Below the pieces are notes generated by a model. That model ran no database searches. It worked only from the letters and a program-made list of their open reading frames with translations, and was not told the origin of the DNA. From Callaeas wilsoni (lineage: Eukaryota > Chordata > Aves > Passeriformes > Callaeidae): 64,000 bases of DNA. The position numbers and the translations under genes are program-made. This document shows, piece after piece, positions 20,600 to 33,400 of this stretch. The stretch covers positions 1-64,000 of the forward strand of contig VWPU01002062.1 of the NCBI GenBank assembly GCA_013398955.1, written 5' to 3'. The stretch's first letter is position 1. Each line of letters begins with the position of its first letter.

Positions 20600-23500
20600 G
20601 ATTTATTTTCATTCCAGCAAATTATACATGCACAGAAAAAACTCTCACTTCTTCTTCCAGGAACTCTCACACCTCCTGGCCACTTGTGCCAACACTGTGG
20701 TCCCTGGGCTGGGTTTCCCACACAAGCCAAGGTCCCGTTGCCCTGCGGAGACACACAAACCAGCCCTCTCCTTCCCAAACCTCTGAGTGCCTGGAGCAGG
20801 ACCAAGGGCTCAGCCTGACCCGAGACCAGCTGCACAGGGTGGTCACACTTTTAGGTTTTTCTTTGTTAAAGCACTCACCTGTGGTGTACCCTGGAGCAGC
20901 GAGGGAGGTCAAGGCTCCAATTTATTTGGCTGAGCCAGACTCGCACCACATCAAGACTGCACACACTCAGGAGCAAACATCCTGGATGTGATAGGACAGG
21001 GAATGTTCCTTTCTCCTTCCATGTTTGTTTTCTAAGCACCTTTCATGATGCTGTGGTAAAGAGCAACCCGTGAGACTCGCCCATCACTGCGGCTCTCACG
21101 TGGGATGCTGGGAGCTGTGACCGGACCAGCTCTACCTCAGTCCCAGGGAAGGTTCCCCAGGCAGTTGGGATTAATTATTAACCTGATTTAGTGCTGTGTC
21201 TTGGAAGGTAGTGCAGACGTCATGGACTGACCAGTCTGACGTGGGACACCAGGAAAGACATCCGCCCCCACAGAAAGATCCCTCTGCTTGCCCTTGCTAA
21301 CAGGGCCATAAACCAGACCCTGGGCGGGGGTGAGTGATTTTACTCATTAACCCCAGTGCCCCGTGGCTGTTTCCATTCCAGCACCTCTGTCAGAGCGGAA
21401 CCATGCTGGCTCCCAGGATGCAGAAGGAGGTTTTCTGCCTTCCCAAAGCTGGCTGCTCCATCCCACTCCATCGGCCTCGGCATCTCACACACTGAAACAC
21501 TGGGGGCTGCCGAAACACCTTGAGCCACAGCTGAAAGCCACACCCGCTGTCCTGCCTGGAATCAAACACTCTGGGATTTGCCTGATTTCTTTCAAAAATA
21601 GAGGAGGAGTATAAGTTGCTTTGCAAGGTGATGGCTGGGCCAGCCCCTGTTGCTCCAGGGCCCCCAAGCTGCTGTTGCCCTTTGCAGACCGGACCGTCTG
21701 ATGCAGCTGGGGCTGGCAGGGAAGCACTCTCCTGGTCATCCTGCCAGGAGCCACAGGAGCTGGGCAGGGGGAAGCACTCTGCAAACCTGGGTGAGCAAAC
21801 CCCAGGCCCAGACCCACCCAAGTGTTTGTGTCCTTGGGCTGCCCCTTCCTCATTTTCCCCAGTGAGAAGGCTCCCTCCAGCCTCAGGGCTGCTGCCTAGT
21901 GAGCATGCTGCCTTCTCTGCCCATGGGATTTAAACCCCCTCCCGGGACACCTGGGTCTCCTGGGAAGCCCTGTGTGGCTGTGCTGTTGCTTTAAAGCAGC
22001 AGCTGGATCCAGCTGTGACTGTGAGTAACCCTCACCACAGCCTTGCCCAGGCCTTTTATGCATTTTCCAGTGGTTCCAGAGGCGCTTGGCAGCAGCGTGC
22101 AGGGGAAACCAGACTCACTCACTGCTGGTGAGCAGGGACAGGAGAGGAAAGGGAAAACATTTCCCTTCCCAGAGGAGCAGGAGGAGCCCAATTCTGTGGC
22201 TTGGGCAGTGGGCACAGAGGGGGCAGGCTCTGTGGGCATGATGCAAACAGCCTGAGGCTGGGCACAGTGAGCCACGGCCCTGGCTTGTCTCTCCCAGCCC
22301 AGTGTGTCCTGCTGAGAAGTGCTGACCCCAGCGTGCCTCTGTTTCCCTTGTGCCGAAAGCTCCAGGGTCTGGGTTTTTCCTGAGAACCTGTGGTAGGGTG
22401 GCATCCAGGCACTGAAAAAACAAGCCAATGAGGACATAAGATGGAGAAATCTTAGGGGATGTGAATGTGGGGTTTGAGGTGGGAGACACTCTCATGTTGC
22501 CCAAACCCAGAAAGGAAGGTGGAGGATAGGGTGCTTGCCCTTGGGTAGGGAAAGACCTGTCCTGATGCTGAAGGACAATTACTTCCATCCTGGACCCTCC
22601 AGAGAGGTGGAGAGGAGGAAATCAGGAATGTTGGGAAAGCCAGGTCATGCGAGCAGTGAAATCAGGAGCCCTGCCTGCAGAGGTACTCCTGCCCATCAAA
22701 GGGACCATGGGCATGTCCTGCCCAGCCCTTGCCACTCTGACTGTTCTGCCACGCTGGCTACGGGCACAGCCTGAAGGTAAAGCCCTGGCTGGGCATCAGC
22801 CCATGGAGCTGCTCTCCCAGCTCCAGCCTGGGAAGAGTTGGGCTTGGGGTGCCAGCACAGCCCTGGCAAGCTGTGCTGCCTGGGGACTGGCATGGACCCA
22901 GAAGCCATGAGCTGCAAGGAGACGTGTTTTCCATTGGGCAGGAGAGCACTCGCGACGTCTCTCATGAGTCAGATGGAAAGGGCGGCTCAGGAGTCACCTG
23001 AGCCCGGCGGCTGCCTGCCCACGGCCCCTCTCCAGCCCAAGTGGAAAAACATACAGCCCCGTACATGCCTGCTGAGACCCTGAGCTCTGGCCGGGCCCCC
23101 TCCCAGGCTGGCAGATGCAGAAATGCTCACATTAGCCTTTTTTGGCCAAATCGGTTTAGGAGAGAGGCAGAGACGACTCAGACATCCCTGGCTCTGTGGC
23201 TCTGCTCAGCATTAATCATCACTCTGCTGCTGCTCGTCGCCAAAACCTGGGCTCTGCTACAGCCACTCCAGCAAGAGATGGAGAGAGGGAGAAGGAGGGC
23301 ATGTGGAGTGCAGACTTCCCCTCTTTGGCTGGGGCTACTGGACTGAAGCCACGGCAAAGCTCCCTGCTTCCGCATGCGCACGAAGGGAGGGCGGCACCCA
23401 CGGTGCCACCCCCGGGCAGGCACTCGCCGGGCACAGGGGATGACCTTTGCACGGGCACTGCTCCCCAGCCCAGCTCAGGGAGCTGGTGGGAGAGGTGACA

Positions 23501-26500
23501 ACAGCAATTTGCTAGCCTGGGAGTAGTTGAGACATAAGAGAGCCCTCCGGAGAGGAGAAGAGAGTCGGCACACCCAGACGCATTCCTGAGGTTTGGTTTC
23601 CATGGTGGGATGTTCACCCGACGGTGAAGTCATTCTATGCTGTGGGCTGAGATGGCCAGTGACTTAATGCATGGATCCAGCTCCTTCCCTGATTCACAGC
23701 AGGCGCAGCCACAGCCCCGTGCCATCCGTTGGGCTGACGGTTCTTACGTGGCTCCAGCGTTTCCAGTGTCTTGGTGCAGGGAGGCTCCAGACACCGCTGC
23801 TGGGTTGATCCCTGCCTCACCATGGGAAACCAGCTCCTGCCCAGGGTGGAGGACAAACTGATGGCTCTCCTGGGTCCTTCCAGCCCATTTGTATCATCAC
23901 ACTGTGCTCCCCATCGTGTTTTACTTTCCCTTCATCCTCCTGCTGTCACTGGTGACAACAAGACAGAAATGCACCACCCTAAGAGGTCATTCCTGCAGGA
24001 CCAAAGCTTTGAGGATCTGCCCAACACTAGGGAAAGGTGGGGAAGGATAGACAGCTGGGCATCATAGAAGGAGCAGGATGGAAAGCCCATCATTCCTTGG
24101 GGCAAGGTGGCAGGGACACTCCCTGGCACAAGCAGCTGATGGTGCCAACACCGAGCACATGGCTGCAGAGTTCAGCTATGGGGCTCCATAGACCAACAAA
24201 CCAGAGGTGTGGTGGGTGAACTAGCCCTGAAATGTCAGCCACTAAGTTGATAGGATTATTCCCAGACTCTAGGGTGGTTTTCTGCAGGTCTGGAGGCACA
24301 GGCATGTGGCTGCCCAGAGCCATCAGCTGCCCTCCCATTTGCTCACTGGTGAGACCCTCTGCTTTTGAGCTGTGGCTATTTGTGCTAAAGGTAAATATCT
24401 TAGTGTGACTTTTCATCAAAGATCAACTCCCTCACAGTCCACTCAGTTAAATCCCCATTAAAAAGCATATCCCTTTAGGATGCATCCCCTGGTCAACCAC
24501 CACTGCAGCACTTTCTGCACACTCTGTACCAGTGGCCCCCTCCTGCTCTCCCCAGCAGCTGCGGGCTCGAGGACAGGGGCAAGCTGAACCCCAAGGGGCC
24601 TCTGCTCTTCTCTTGCTGGTGTCTTACATGAGCACATGATACCTCTGGAAGACAGTAGGACATGCCTAATCCTCAGACACATCATGGGGGACCTCTCTGG
24701 GTGGTAGCACCATCATCTGCAGAGCTGTTTGCTTTTGAGATAAAACCAGATCTTCCCACACATACTTGTGTTCAATTTAAACCAGAAAACCCTCCCTGCT
24801 TCTCATCTCACACGCAGCCAGGCACAGAGGTCCTAACTGGGTCCACCAGGAAGCCACTCTCTCTTTGGGACTGCCCAGAGCTACAAGCAATGCTGCCTGC
24901 TCCAGGAAGTGACAAGCCACCTCCTGGCTCTGCCACTGCAGGTGACACCTCTGGGGACCAGGAGTTGATGCTGAGGATGTGTAAGGTGCTGGCACAGCCC
25001 AGCAGCCGCCTGGGTGTGTCAGCCAGACCGGGAAGTGCACAGCCAAACTGAGCCAAAGAAAACTGGCAGCTCCACGGATGTTTCACACCAGCCAGGATGG
25101 AGCCCCAGCCCTGCAAGCCAGTGCTCGGGGCGACAAAATGTGACACAAAACAGCTCCGTATTTCAATGACCCCACGGATCTTTCCAGGGCTTTCTCTGCC
25201 CTTCCCCAGGCGTTGTTTGACACCCAAAGTCACATGAAGGTCCGGTGATGGCTGCAGACAGACCCAGCCTCCACTGTCCCCTTCCTGTTCTCATCCCTGA
25301 CCCCACACAGACACCCAGGCGTGACACGAGGCTGCCTCAAATCCCTCCACTCCTGGAAACACCACCTCCCAGCCTCCCTCCTTCCTCGGGCCCTTCTGCC
25401 TCCACTCCACGCTAATGATATCCATTTCGCCACCTTTCCCTAGGAAGCCGGCCCCTCCTGCGGCAGCTCTCCGCTGCTCTCCTCGCCGGCTCCCAGCTGC
25501 CCTCCGGCCCGGGTGACTCACGCTCAGCACACACTGAGCCCTTTCAGCAGCCCTCGGCCCCAAACACTGTCCCAGTCTTCCCAGCGCCGGCGAGCCGAGC
25601 TGCCGGCACAGGCTCCTGGCCAAGGGGAGACATCCACGCCCTCCCTGAGAGAGAGGCTTTCATGGCTGGGAAGCCAAAGACCTTCCCGGAGTAATCGGGG
25701 CCAGGATGAGGCACAGGCAAGAGCTCGACTGAATGGGATGGACACACAGCCCAGGTCGCTTTGAGCAACAGCCAGCAGTTAAAAAAAATAAATAGATGTA
25801 TTTGAGAAGAAAAAGGTTTACAAGCTTCTAATGGGACCATTCTTGGCTTGGACAGATTAAACCTGTCAGGAATCTTTTCCTCCTTTCTGCCTTCACCAAA
25901 CTTCCTCTGACCAACAGCGGGGCTCTGTCTGCTGTGCGAGGACGGGGCCAGAAAAGGGGCTTCTCTGTTACCCAGATCCCAAACTAGCAGGGGGGTGGGC
26001 ACCACCATCCAAACCACCCCCTCACCTGGAAACGTTGCAAAATCCTCATCAGAGAGCCACTCGCACTTTCTCAGGGCCAGGGCTGTGCAGAGCTGGCTGG
26101 AGCCGCACTGCCTGCAGGGCAGCACCAACCCCTGCGCTGTGCTGGGCCCTGCTTGGACACGGGGACTTGCTGCCCTCCCCAGAGTCTTGTGTCTAATGGC
26201 CAAGGGTGAAGTGCTGGAGCCTGGCAAAGTCCATGCATGGAGTTGTAGGGGAGGGTGGTGCTCAGGTGTACCCCAAAAAGAGCCTTACCAACCTGCCACA
26301 GCCTAACACCAGGGCTTTTCAGATGTCACGGCCTCTCCAGCAAGGCGTGCGTGCCTCAGGGGACACAAAGAGCAAGATGAACTCTTGTGACCCTGGGTAA
26401 CACAGTGGGGATGCGCACGAACACAGTGGCAACCTCCAGGCATGAGACCGAGTATCTTCTGCCTCTTTCCTTCCTGCTTCTTGCTGCATTTTTCACCCGT

Positions 26501-27300
26501 CATTTTCTGCTCAGTTTGCCAGAATGCCAAAATACCTGACAAAACAGTCTCCTCTGTCTGTCCAGGGAGATCACCATTTACCACAGCTCCCAGCACAGAC
26601 TGGACAAAGGGGTTTCACTCACCCTCACACCGTGGGCAGCGTGGCAGGGTCATCAGTGTAGCTGAAGCTGTGCTGATTTACACCTGTAGAGCATTTGGAC
26701 CTGCACCAAGCTCAGCTTTGGGCTTGGGAACAGGGTTAGCAGAAAAAACCTACAACCTTGACTGTGCTACACTGCAAGAGGCAGCTGAACAGGCTCAAGG
26801 GGAATCTCCACCAGGGGTTTGCTCCTGACTGCCTGACAAACCTCCGCTCTCCGCTCTCGCCCAGGCAGTTCTCCTTGGAGGGTTTGTTTGTCCTGTTCCA
26901 GAAGTAGGGCCAGAGAGGGGAAATCTCAACATCTTGGTGGGAGGAATGCGGTAGCTGAAGGGCTGAGATGTGCATCACAGCCGCCCTCCCCTCTGGGCGC
27001 CCGCCAGGTTTCGGTAGCACTGAAGTCTCTCTTCAGCTCCTATTGCAACCACAACTAATGAGTGAGTTTTATAAGCCTGGAAAGAGGCATGAGGGTTTTG
27101 CAAGCTGTGCTTAACCTGGGAAAGGTCACCTGGAAACTGCACTCGTGGCTGTGGGGTGAAGCCATGTGTGTGTGGACACCAGCACCAGCCGCCTCGGGGG
27201 AAGGACGTGTCTTGTCACCAGACACTGCACAATGCTGTGGTGAGCACAGCCCACAGACTCAAACTGCCTTAGAGCAGAGAGCAAGTGCTGCTGCTTCAGG
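20600..27300. other. Intergenic, nothing recognised
   Basis: Moderately GC-rich, with a small CpG-enriched patch at about 25.44-25.60 kb. Frames over 100 codons occur on both strands but overlap one another and show no domain or splice support. Confidence 0.45.
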
Positions 27301-27305
27301 CTGCA

Positions 27306-27430
27306 GGAACATTTCCACTCCTCTCCTCAGTTATCCTTCCAACAGGAAACATTTTCCACTCCTTCTCTCCTCAGTTATCCTTCCAACAGGAAACATTTCC
27401 ACTCCTTCTCTCCTCAGTTATCCTTCCAAC
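27306..27430. repeat. Tandem repeat, about 39-43 bp, three copies
   Basis: Three consecutive units each contain CTCTCCTCAGTTATCCTTCC and a following AACA, starting near 27306, 27345 and 27388. The first copy is about 4 nt shorter. Pyrimidine-rich on + and resembling repeated acceptor-like tracts; no coding role seen. Confidence 0.92.
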
Positions 27431-30400
27431 ATTGCCTGGTTTTGTTAAGGAGCAGGGGGATGGATCCTATGAACCCCTTAGCACAGCCCAAGGAGTGTGT
27501 GGGGAGGACAAGACTCAGCTTTCAGGGCAATGGCAGCTGTGCCAGGTGTTATGATGCTGAAGGAGGGTGCTGGCAGCCACAGGGGGACAGTTCACGGATG
27601 AGGTTTAAATATATACAGAGCCCTGAGATTTCTAGAGGCCAGAGGGACCCCATTTCCCAGGCCTAGTGTTACTGAGGTGGAGGAAGGGCCAGTGAACACT
27701 TCCCATGCCCAAGCTCTGCAGGGCACTGTGTGCTGGGGTCAGCAGGGAAGGAGGGAAGCCCTGCCTCAGCAGGCAGCTCTGTTCTGGCCTGGTCCCAAAT
27801 CCCAGGTGGCTCCCAGTCCACTGGAGCAATCTGCTCACAGGGCTGACGCAAATATCTCCACTGCTCCCGTTGGCCTTGGGATCACCCATCCAGCAGCAGA
27901 GCCTTGGGCCAAGCCGCAGCGCTGCCAGCAACATTATCTTCATTGCTTGCGAAGGGAGAACCAATACGTTTCACACCCAGGAAACACAGAGATTCTTTTC
28001 TCAATAATCTGGAAAAGCAATTGATATATTTGTGGAGGAAGGGGAGAGGCAGAAGAATGTATTTATGGAGCTTTATTCGTCACTGGTTCCTGCACAGCCA
28101 GGATGGACAGCTCGAACCTGCTTGAACCTGCTCCTTTGTGGCAGAATACATTGAGTAAAACGCAATACCAGCAAACTCACTGATGCAATAGAAACCTGAC
28201 CAGATGCTGCCTACGCAAAACCATGCAGCAGGAAAAAGCAAAATTCAGGTTTAGAGCAAAAGGAACCGTGCTTGAGGAGATGTGTAGGAGTGGTACTTTG
28301 CACCCCCTTAACTGGGGTTGGCACAGCAAAGGAAAACCTGGCCTGGGTGTGCACAGCCCCAATCTTCGGCGTGGGTCCAGTGCATGTGGAGGAAAAGTCA
28401 GATCCCATGTGACAGCTCTTAGCTGATGCGAGCACAGCATGGGCCAAGTTTATGTAGAAGCAGGATCAAAATTGCTTCAATTTCACTGTGAAATTAATAG
28501 TATGTAAGAGCTTCCCTCCTGAACCACACCAGTGGGGGAGACATGTGGTTGTCCCGACAAACACCATCTATTTCTCACCCTCAGGGTCATACACTGTAGC
28601 TGTTAGCTTCCAACTGTGCCTGGAAGAGAAAATAAGAAGCAGCTAGTACTGATCATGTTAACATTTTAAGTCTCCAGACAATCTCAGCAGCTCCCGTAAG
28701 AACAACACTGCTGCTGTTCCCCCATCTGCACCCTCCCTATGCACAGAGCAGTTCTTGCACCCTCACCCTGCCCAAATAATTTCACTTCACTGCAAGAACA
28801 CACGAGACAGCACTAAGGGATCTTAAGAATCACCCCTACCAACATGAAATGGGACCCCCAGATTAAACAATGAGGATTAAAATAGGACCCCTCCTAAAAC
28901 TCACTCTCTGGTCTTTTGGGGTGCTGGTCCCCAGCAGCCACCCAGCCCTGCTGCCCGCATCCCAGCGAGGCTCAGGGGGAAGCCCCATGTCTCCCCTGCT
29001 TTTCTCTTGCAATCTCCCCATCTCCCCTGAAGTAGGTGCAAAGCTCTCTCTCTCTGGAAGGAGTTAAACTAAGGAGACACTTTTAAACTATTACATTTGC
29101 ATTTGAGACGATCACCCTGCCACAAAGGTATTTACCAACTTCTTTGTGATGTGCAAGTTCTGAAAGTAGGTGGGGTGGTGGTGGTAAAGTTTCCATTCCT
29201 GAATCTTTACAGGAACAACCTCAATTTCATATTGATTCAGCCTTTCCTGCACCAAGACTTTTGTATGACCTTCTGCATGGTTAAGCCTAATACAAACTAA
29301 TTGGTACATACACACCTGAACGCAGGTCAAACTCCAGGTTTGAGCTGCTGTAAGATAATCCTGAATACAAATGGCTCTGAATGATAAACCAGGCTGAAAT
29401 GCAGCCGCCTTGTTGATTTGGTGCTACTTTAGCAAAACAGAGTTTTTAGCTTCTTTGCTTTCCCCATCCTTTTGTTTCAGAGCCCAAGTCTGCACAGAAA
29501 GCCAGGCACAGCAGCAGCCGTTTGGGGCAGTTACAGCTCTATTGCATCAATTCATGATGAGACACGGAAGAAAAGCTCTTCGTGATTAAAAAACTGATAT
29601 CCTGATCCATAGAGCTGAAAAGGAGCCTGCAACAGCTCTGGCACAGTCAGACAGTGACGGCCTGACTTGGAAGAGCTGCTGCAGTAGCATGAGCCTGTCC
29701 TGAAACGGTGAAAAGCAAGCACCAGCTCCCAGTGCAGTATTGCTCTCTTCCATCCTGTTCAGCTGGGGGTTTAAAGGTCCCTGCCAGCAACTCCCTTGAG
29801 ACGGAGCAGACAACCAAGAGCACTCTCTCCTTTCAGGGTTGTATGCCACATCCTCTCAGATCTCTCCAAAATTGTTCAGGAACCCTCAGTTTCTACTCTC
29901 TAACTGGTCTGTGTCCAGTAACTGGGTGCCAGCCCCACACCAGCCCCTGCTGCCACCCACTCAGTTCCTCTGGTGCCCGGCTGGGCTCAGAGGAGTTTTG
30001 CCTCTCCTGAGCCATACTGTGCTTCCACTCCTCGCACGCTGTGGCCAGTCCCATGCAAAGCACAACAAAAAGACACACCTGCCCTGGCTGGGGCCAGGAC
30101 AGAGCTCGTTTTCTCTCTAGTAGCTGGTGTGGTGCTGTGTTTTGGATCCGGGACCAAAACAGCGCCGATAAGGCAGGGGTGTTTTAGCTGTTGCTTACAC
30201 AGCACGAAGGCCAGCTCTGTTTCCCACGCTGCCCCACCGGTGAGCGGGCTGGGGGTGCACAAGACAATGGGAGGGGACAGAGCACAGGCAGCTGGCCCCA
30301 GCTGATCAAAGGGATATCCCAGACCTGTGCCAAAGTGCTCAGCAATAAAAACTGGGAGAAAGAAGGAGTTATGACGTCTGCCTTCTCAAATAAGAGTTAT

Positions 30401-33400
30401 GCATGATGAAGTAACTGTGCTGGCTGAACACCTGCCTGCCTGTGGGAAGCACGGAATGAATTCCTTATTTTGCTTTGCTGGTGCACGCAGCTTTTGCTGT
30501 ACCTATTGAAATATCTTTATCTCAATGCACAGATTTTCTCACTTTCATCCTTCTGCTTCTCTCCCCCAGTGCCCTGGAGGGGAGCAGGTGAGGGCCGTGT
30601 GGGGCTGAGCTGCCCCCCAGGGTTAACTCATCACACACCCTAAAGGTTGTACTGATAAAACCCCCTTCATCCTCTCCCACATGTCTCAGCAAGGACATAT
30701 TTCCCCAGGAGCTGATTTCCTAGCAAGGACAGGGTATTCCTGGTACAAACCACACTTACAGCCCAGAGAAAATTAATTCAAGGCAGCACATGGGTCACAC
30801 CAGTAACTGTGCCAAGCTGCAGGACCAGTCAGCTTTGCAGAAGATAAGGCAGCTTGAGACTTGCTGCTTTGCCCAGGACAACTGTCCGTGTTAGGAGAAA
30901 GAAGCAAAATATGCCAGCGCAGCTGTCATCACACTGTCCCATTCCCACTGCCCAGGAATGGTTTGAGGGGTGTCTGATGAAGACCAGAGGTCTCACCTCT
31001 GGACAGGTAACTAACGCTTCAGGGCTGAGTTGCCCTGAACTTTTCTTACTAGGAAATGGCTTTGCATAAAGTACTGACATTAGTTAGAAGGTAAAGATAA
31101 TGACAGATTTTAATCAGCCCCAGCACAAAAGGAAGGCAATTCCTGCTTAATACCAGCGACTCTAATTTGGGGTCTTTTTTGGAATCAGATCTGTTTGCAG
31201 GAAGAGGCTGTGGTACAGGTGAAAGGAAAGGGGCTACAACCAGCAAGCACCAAACATCCAGCCAGTTTTCACAGAGTTCCAGCCTAGGACAAGCATCCTT
31301 CAAAGCCTCCTTTCCCTCTGTAAGACACGAATATGATCCAGCCCCACGGAATAATTCCCATTCCAGGAAAAAATAAGGCAACCCCCCCCTCCAAACAAAA
31401 CAAAAAGTTAGAGAGAGGGAAGGAAGTAGAGACAGGAAACTACAAGGACACTCTTCAGAGAGGCCACTGCTGCAGGATAAAGGGACAGATTTTTATGAAT
31501 GTGCTGAGGTTCCCTCTGAAACTTATTTTAGGCACCTGAACAAAACTTACCAGCTTTGTGCAAAAGTTCAAACAATCCCCTGCTGCCAGCAAGGACCAAG
31601 TGCTTGTAGAAAAGTAGCTGCCTCCCCACAGCTGCTGGAGGAAGCTAGACTGGGTTGAAACACAGGAGCTATTTCCATCTCACTAGGAACAAATAATTAA
31701 AATAATGAGATGTAGAGCAAGAGAATATATTTTTCAGATTGGACTTTACAGATACAAATGTGTTACTGTCACCAGAAAGGTGTCAGATCACCTGGATTGG
31801 TTTTGGTTAAAAAGCCTTGGTCTCTGCCCTGTTCATGGACATGACCTAGGAGCCAAATCACTCAAAATTGCTTCTCACTGCTGCCGTTTCTGGGTGTCTT
31901 GGGCAGTGACACAATTGCTGACACTGCTTTAGTTGCTGTAAATGTGGTTTCAGGGAACCTTGGGAGCCCCAACGAGGTTTGAGATTTGTGGAAGGTCACA
32001 GTGGCTCACACCTACCTTTCTGCAATGCTCAGCACAGCTTTGTGAAAACCTGCATCCTCACCACCTCAGATCCATGAGGATAACAAGGGTTACAGAGGAA
32101 ACAGCCTTACCATGTTCTCTCCTTGCCCCTGCCCAAAACATGCCAGAGTTTTAAACTACAGCCCAGGAAAGCGCCATTCAGCCACTCAAAGTTTTTCATC
32201 GACATGGAAAACAAATCAAAAGTCAGTTATTTCTCCCTGCAATGGCCAGATCCTGAGTTTGAGCAAGATGATGACACTAAATGTCAGGTCAGCTCCAGGC
32301 ACGTGTGACTAAGGACTCAACCAGACCAATTTTTAAATTTTGGGAGAAGCAAGCCAAATTCTTCTTGCTGTTACTGTGTACTGTGTTAGGGGCTAAAAGC
32401 CTTAATTGTGGGCCAAGCTGCTCAGGGCCTCGTGTCACACAAGCACTGAGGCTGACTATGAGCCATGGGACCAGTTTTGACAGCTCACAATCCATAATTT
32501 GCCCCCAGCAGCAGTGTGGTTACTCTAATGCAGCTGCTCTGGACAGACCCAATCCCTGGATCTGGGCAGAAACAGGACAGTGGATGGCCGATGTAGCGTG
32601 GAATGATGGGACCCTTGAGAACTGCTGTTGTGCTTTGCCAGGGGATCATCCCCTGAGCTGGTGGCTCATGACCAGGAGCTCCCTGGCATGGAGCTTTTGG
32701 TATAGTTAGTCAAGGTGGAAATTTTGCTGTTTCAAACAGCCCAGTTTCCACAGGCCTTGAGGGTGGAAGGGGCTTAATCAAAACAGTGCTGTTTTCCTCA
32801 GGTCCCAGAGCTGCCACAGTTCATTTCCCAGCTGCTCACTTGGATGAGGAAGAAATAGATAGGAGCCAGTTTAATGGAAAATCATGGCAGGCCACGATCT
32901 GCAGAATTAACAAAAAAAGTCATCTGCTTAACAGGAGCCAGTCCCCTACAATACTGCAAATTTGATCCTGGGGGAAAGCTGCTGGAGTAAAGGGTAAAAA
33001 TTTCAGGGAGACTGTGCTGCTTGACAAAGAATTCATTTGGTGCTAATGGTTCTGCTTCTTGCAACAACATGAACCATGCTCCCAAAAGGCCGTGCATGAG
33101 CAGACACGAACAATAAAGTGATTTGTTCTCAGGAAGGATTCAACCTCTGCCAACAGTCAGCCGGATCCAGGCAAGGGCTCGGACAGGCAGACCGGCACAC
33201 GGCAGCCCAAATGAGGAACTGTATCACTTGGCACACAGCTGCTATTTCCAGCACTTTCATCCCATCCTCACTCCAGCTCAACTTTTTCACTCTTCAGAGG
33301 AAAACTAAATCTGGATCTACAAAGGCCAGAATTTTTCCTTGAGATCAGTAGAGGGAGGTGTCCTCGAACTCCTAAAATCCCTCCGCAGGTGGTCTGATTT

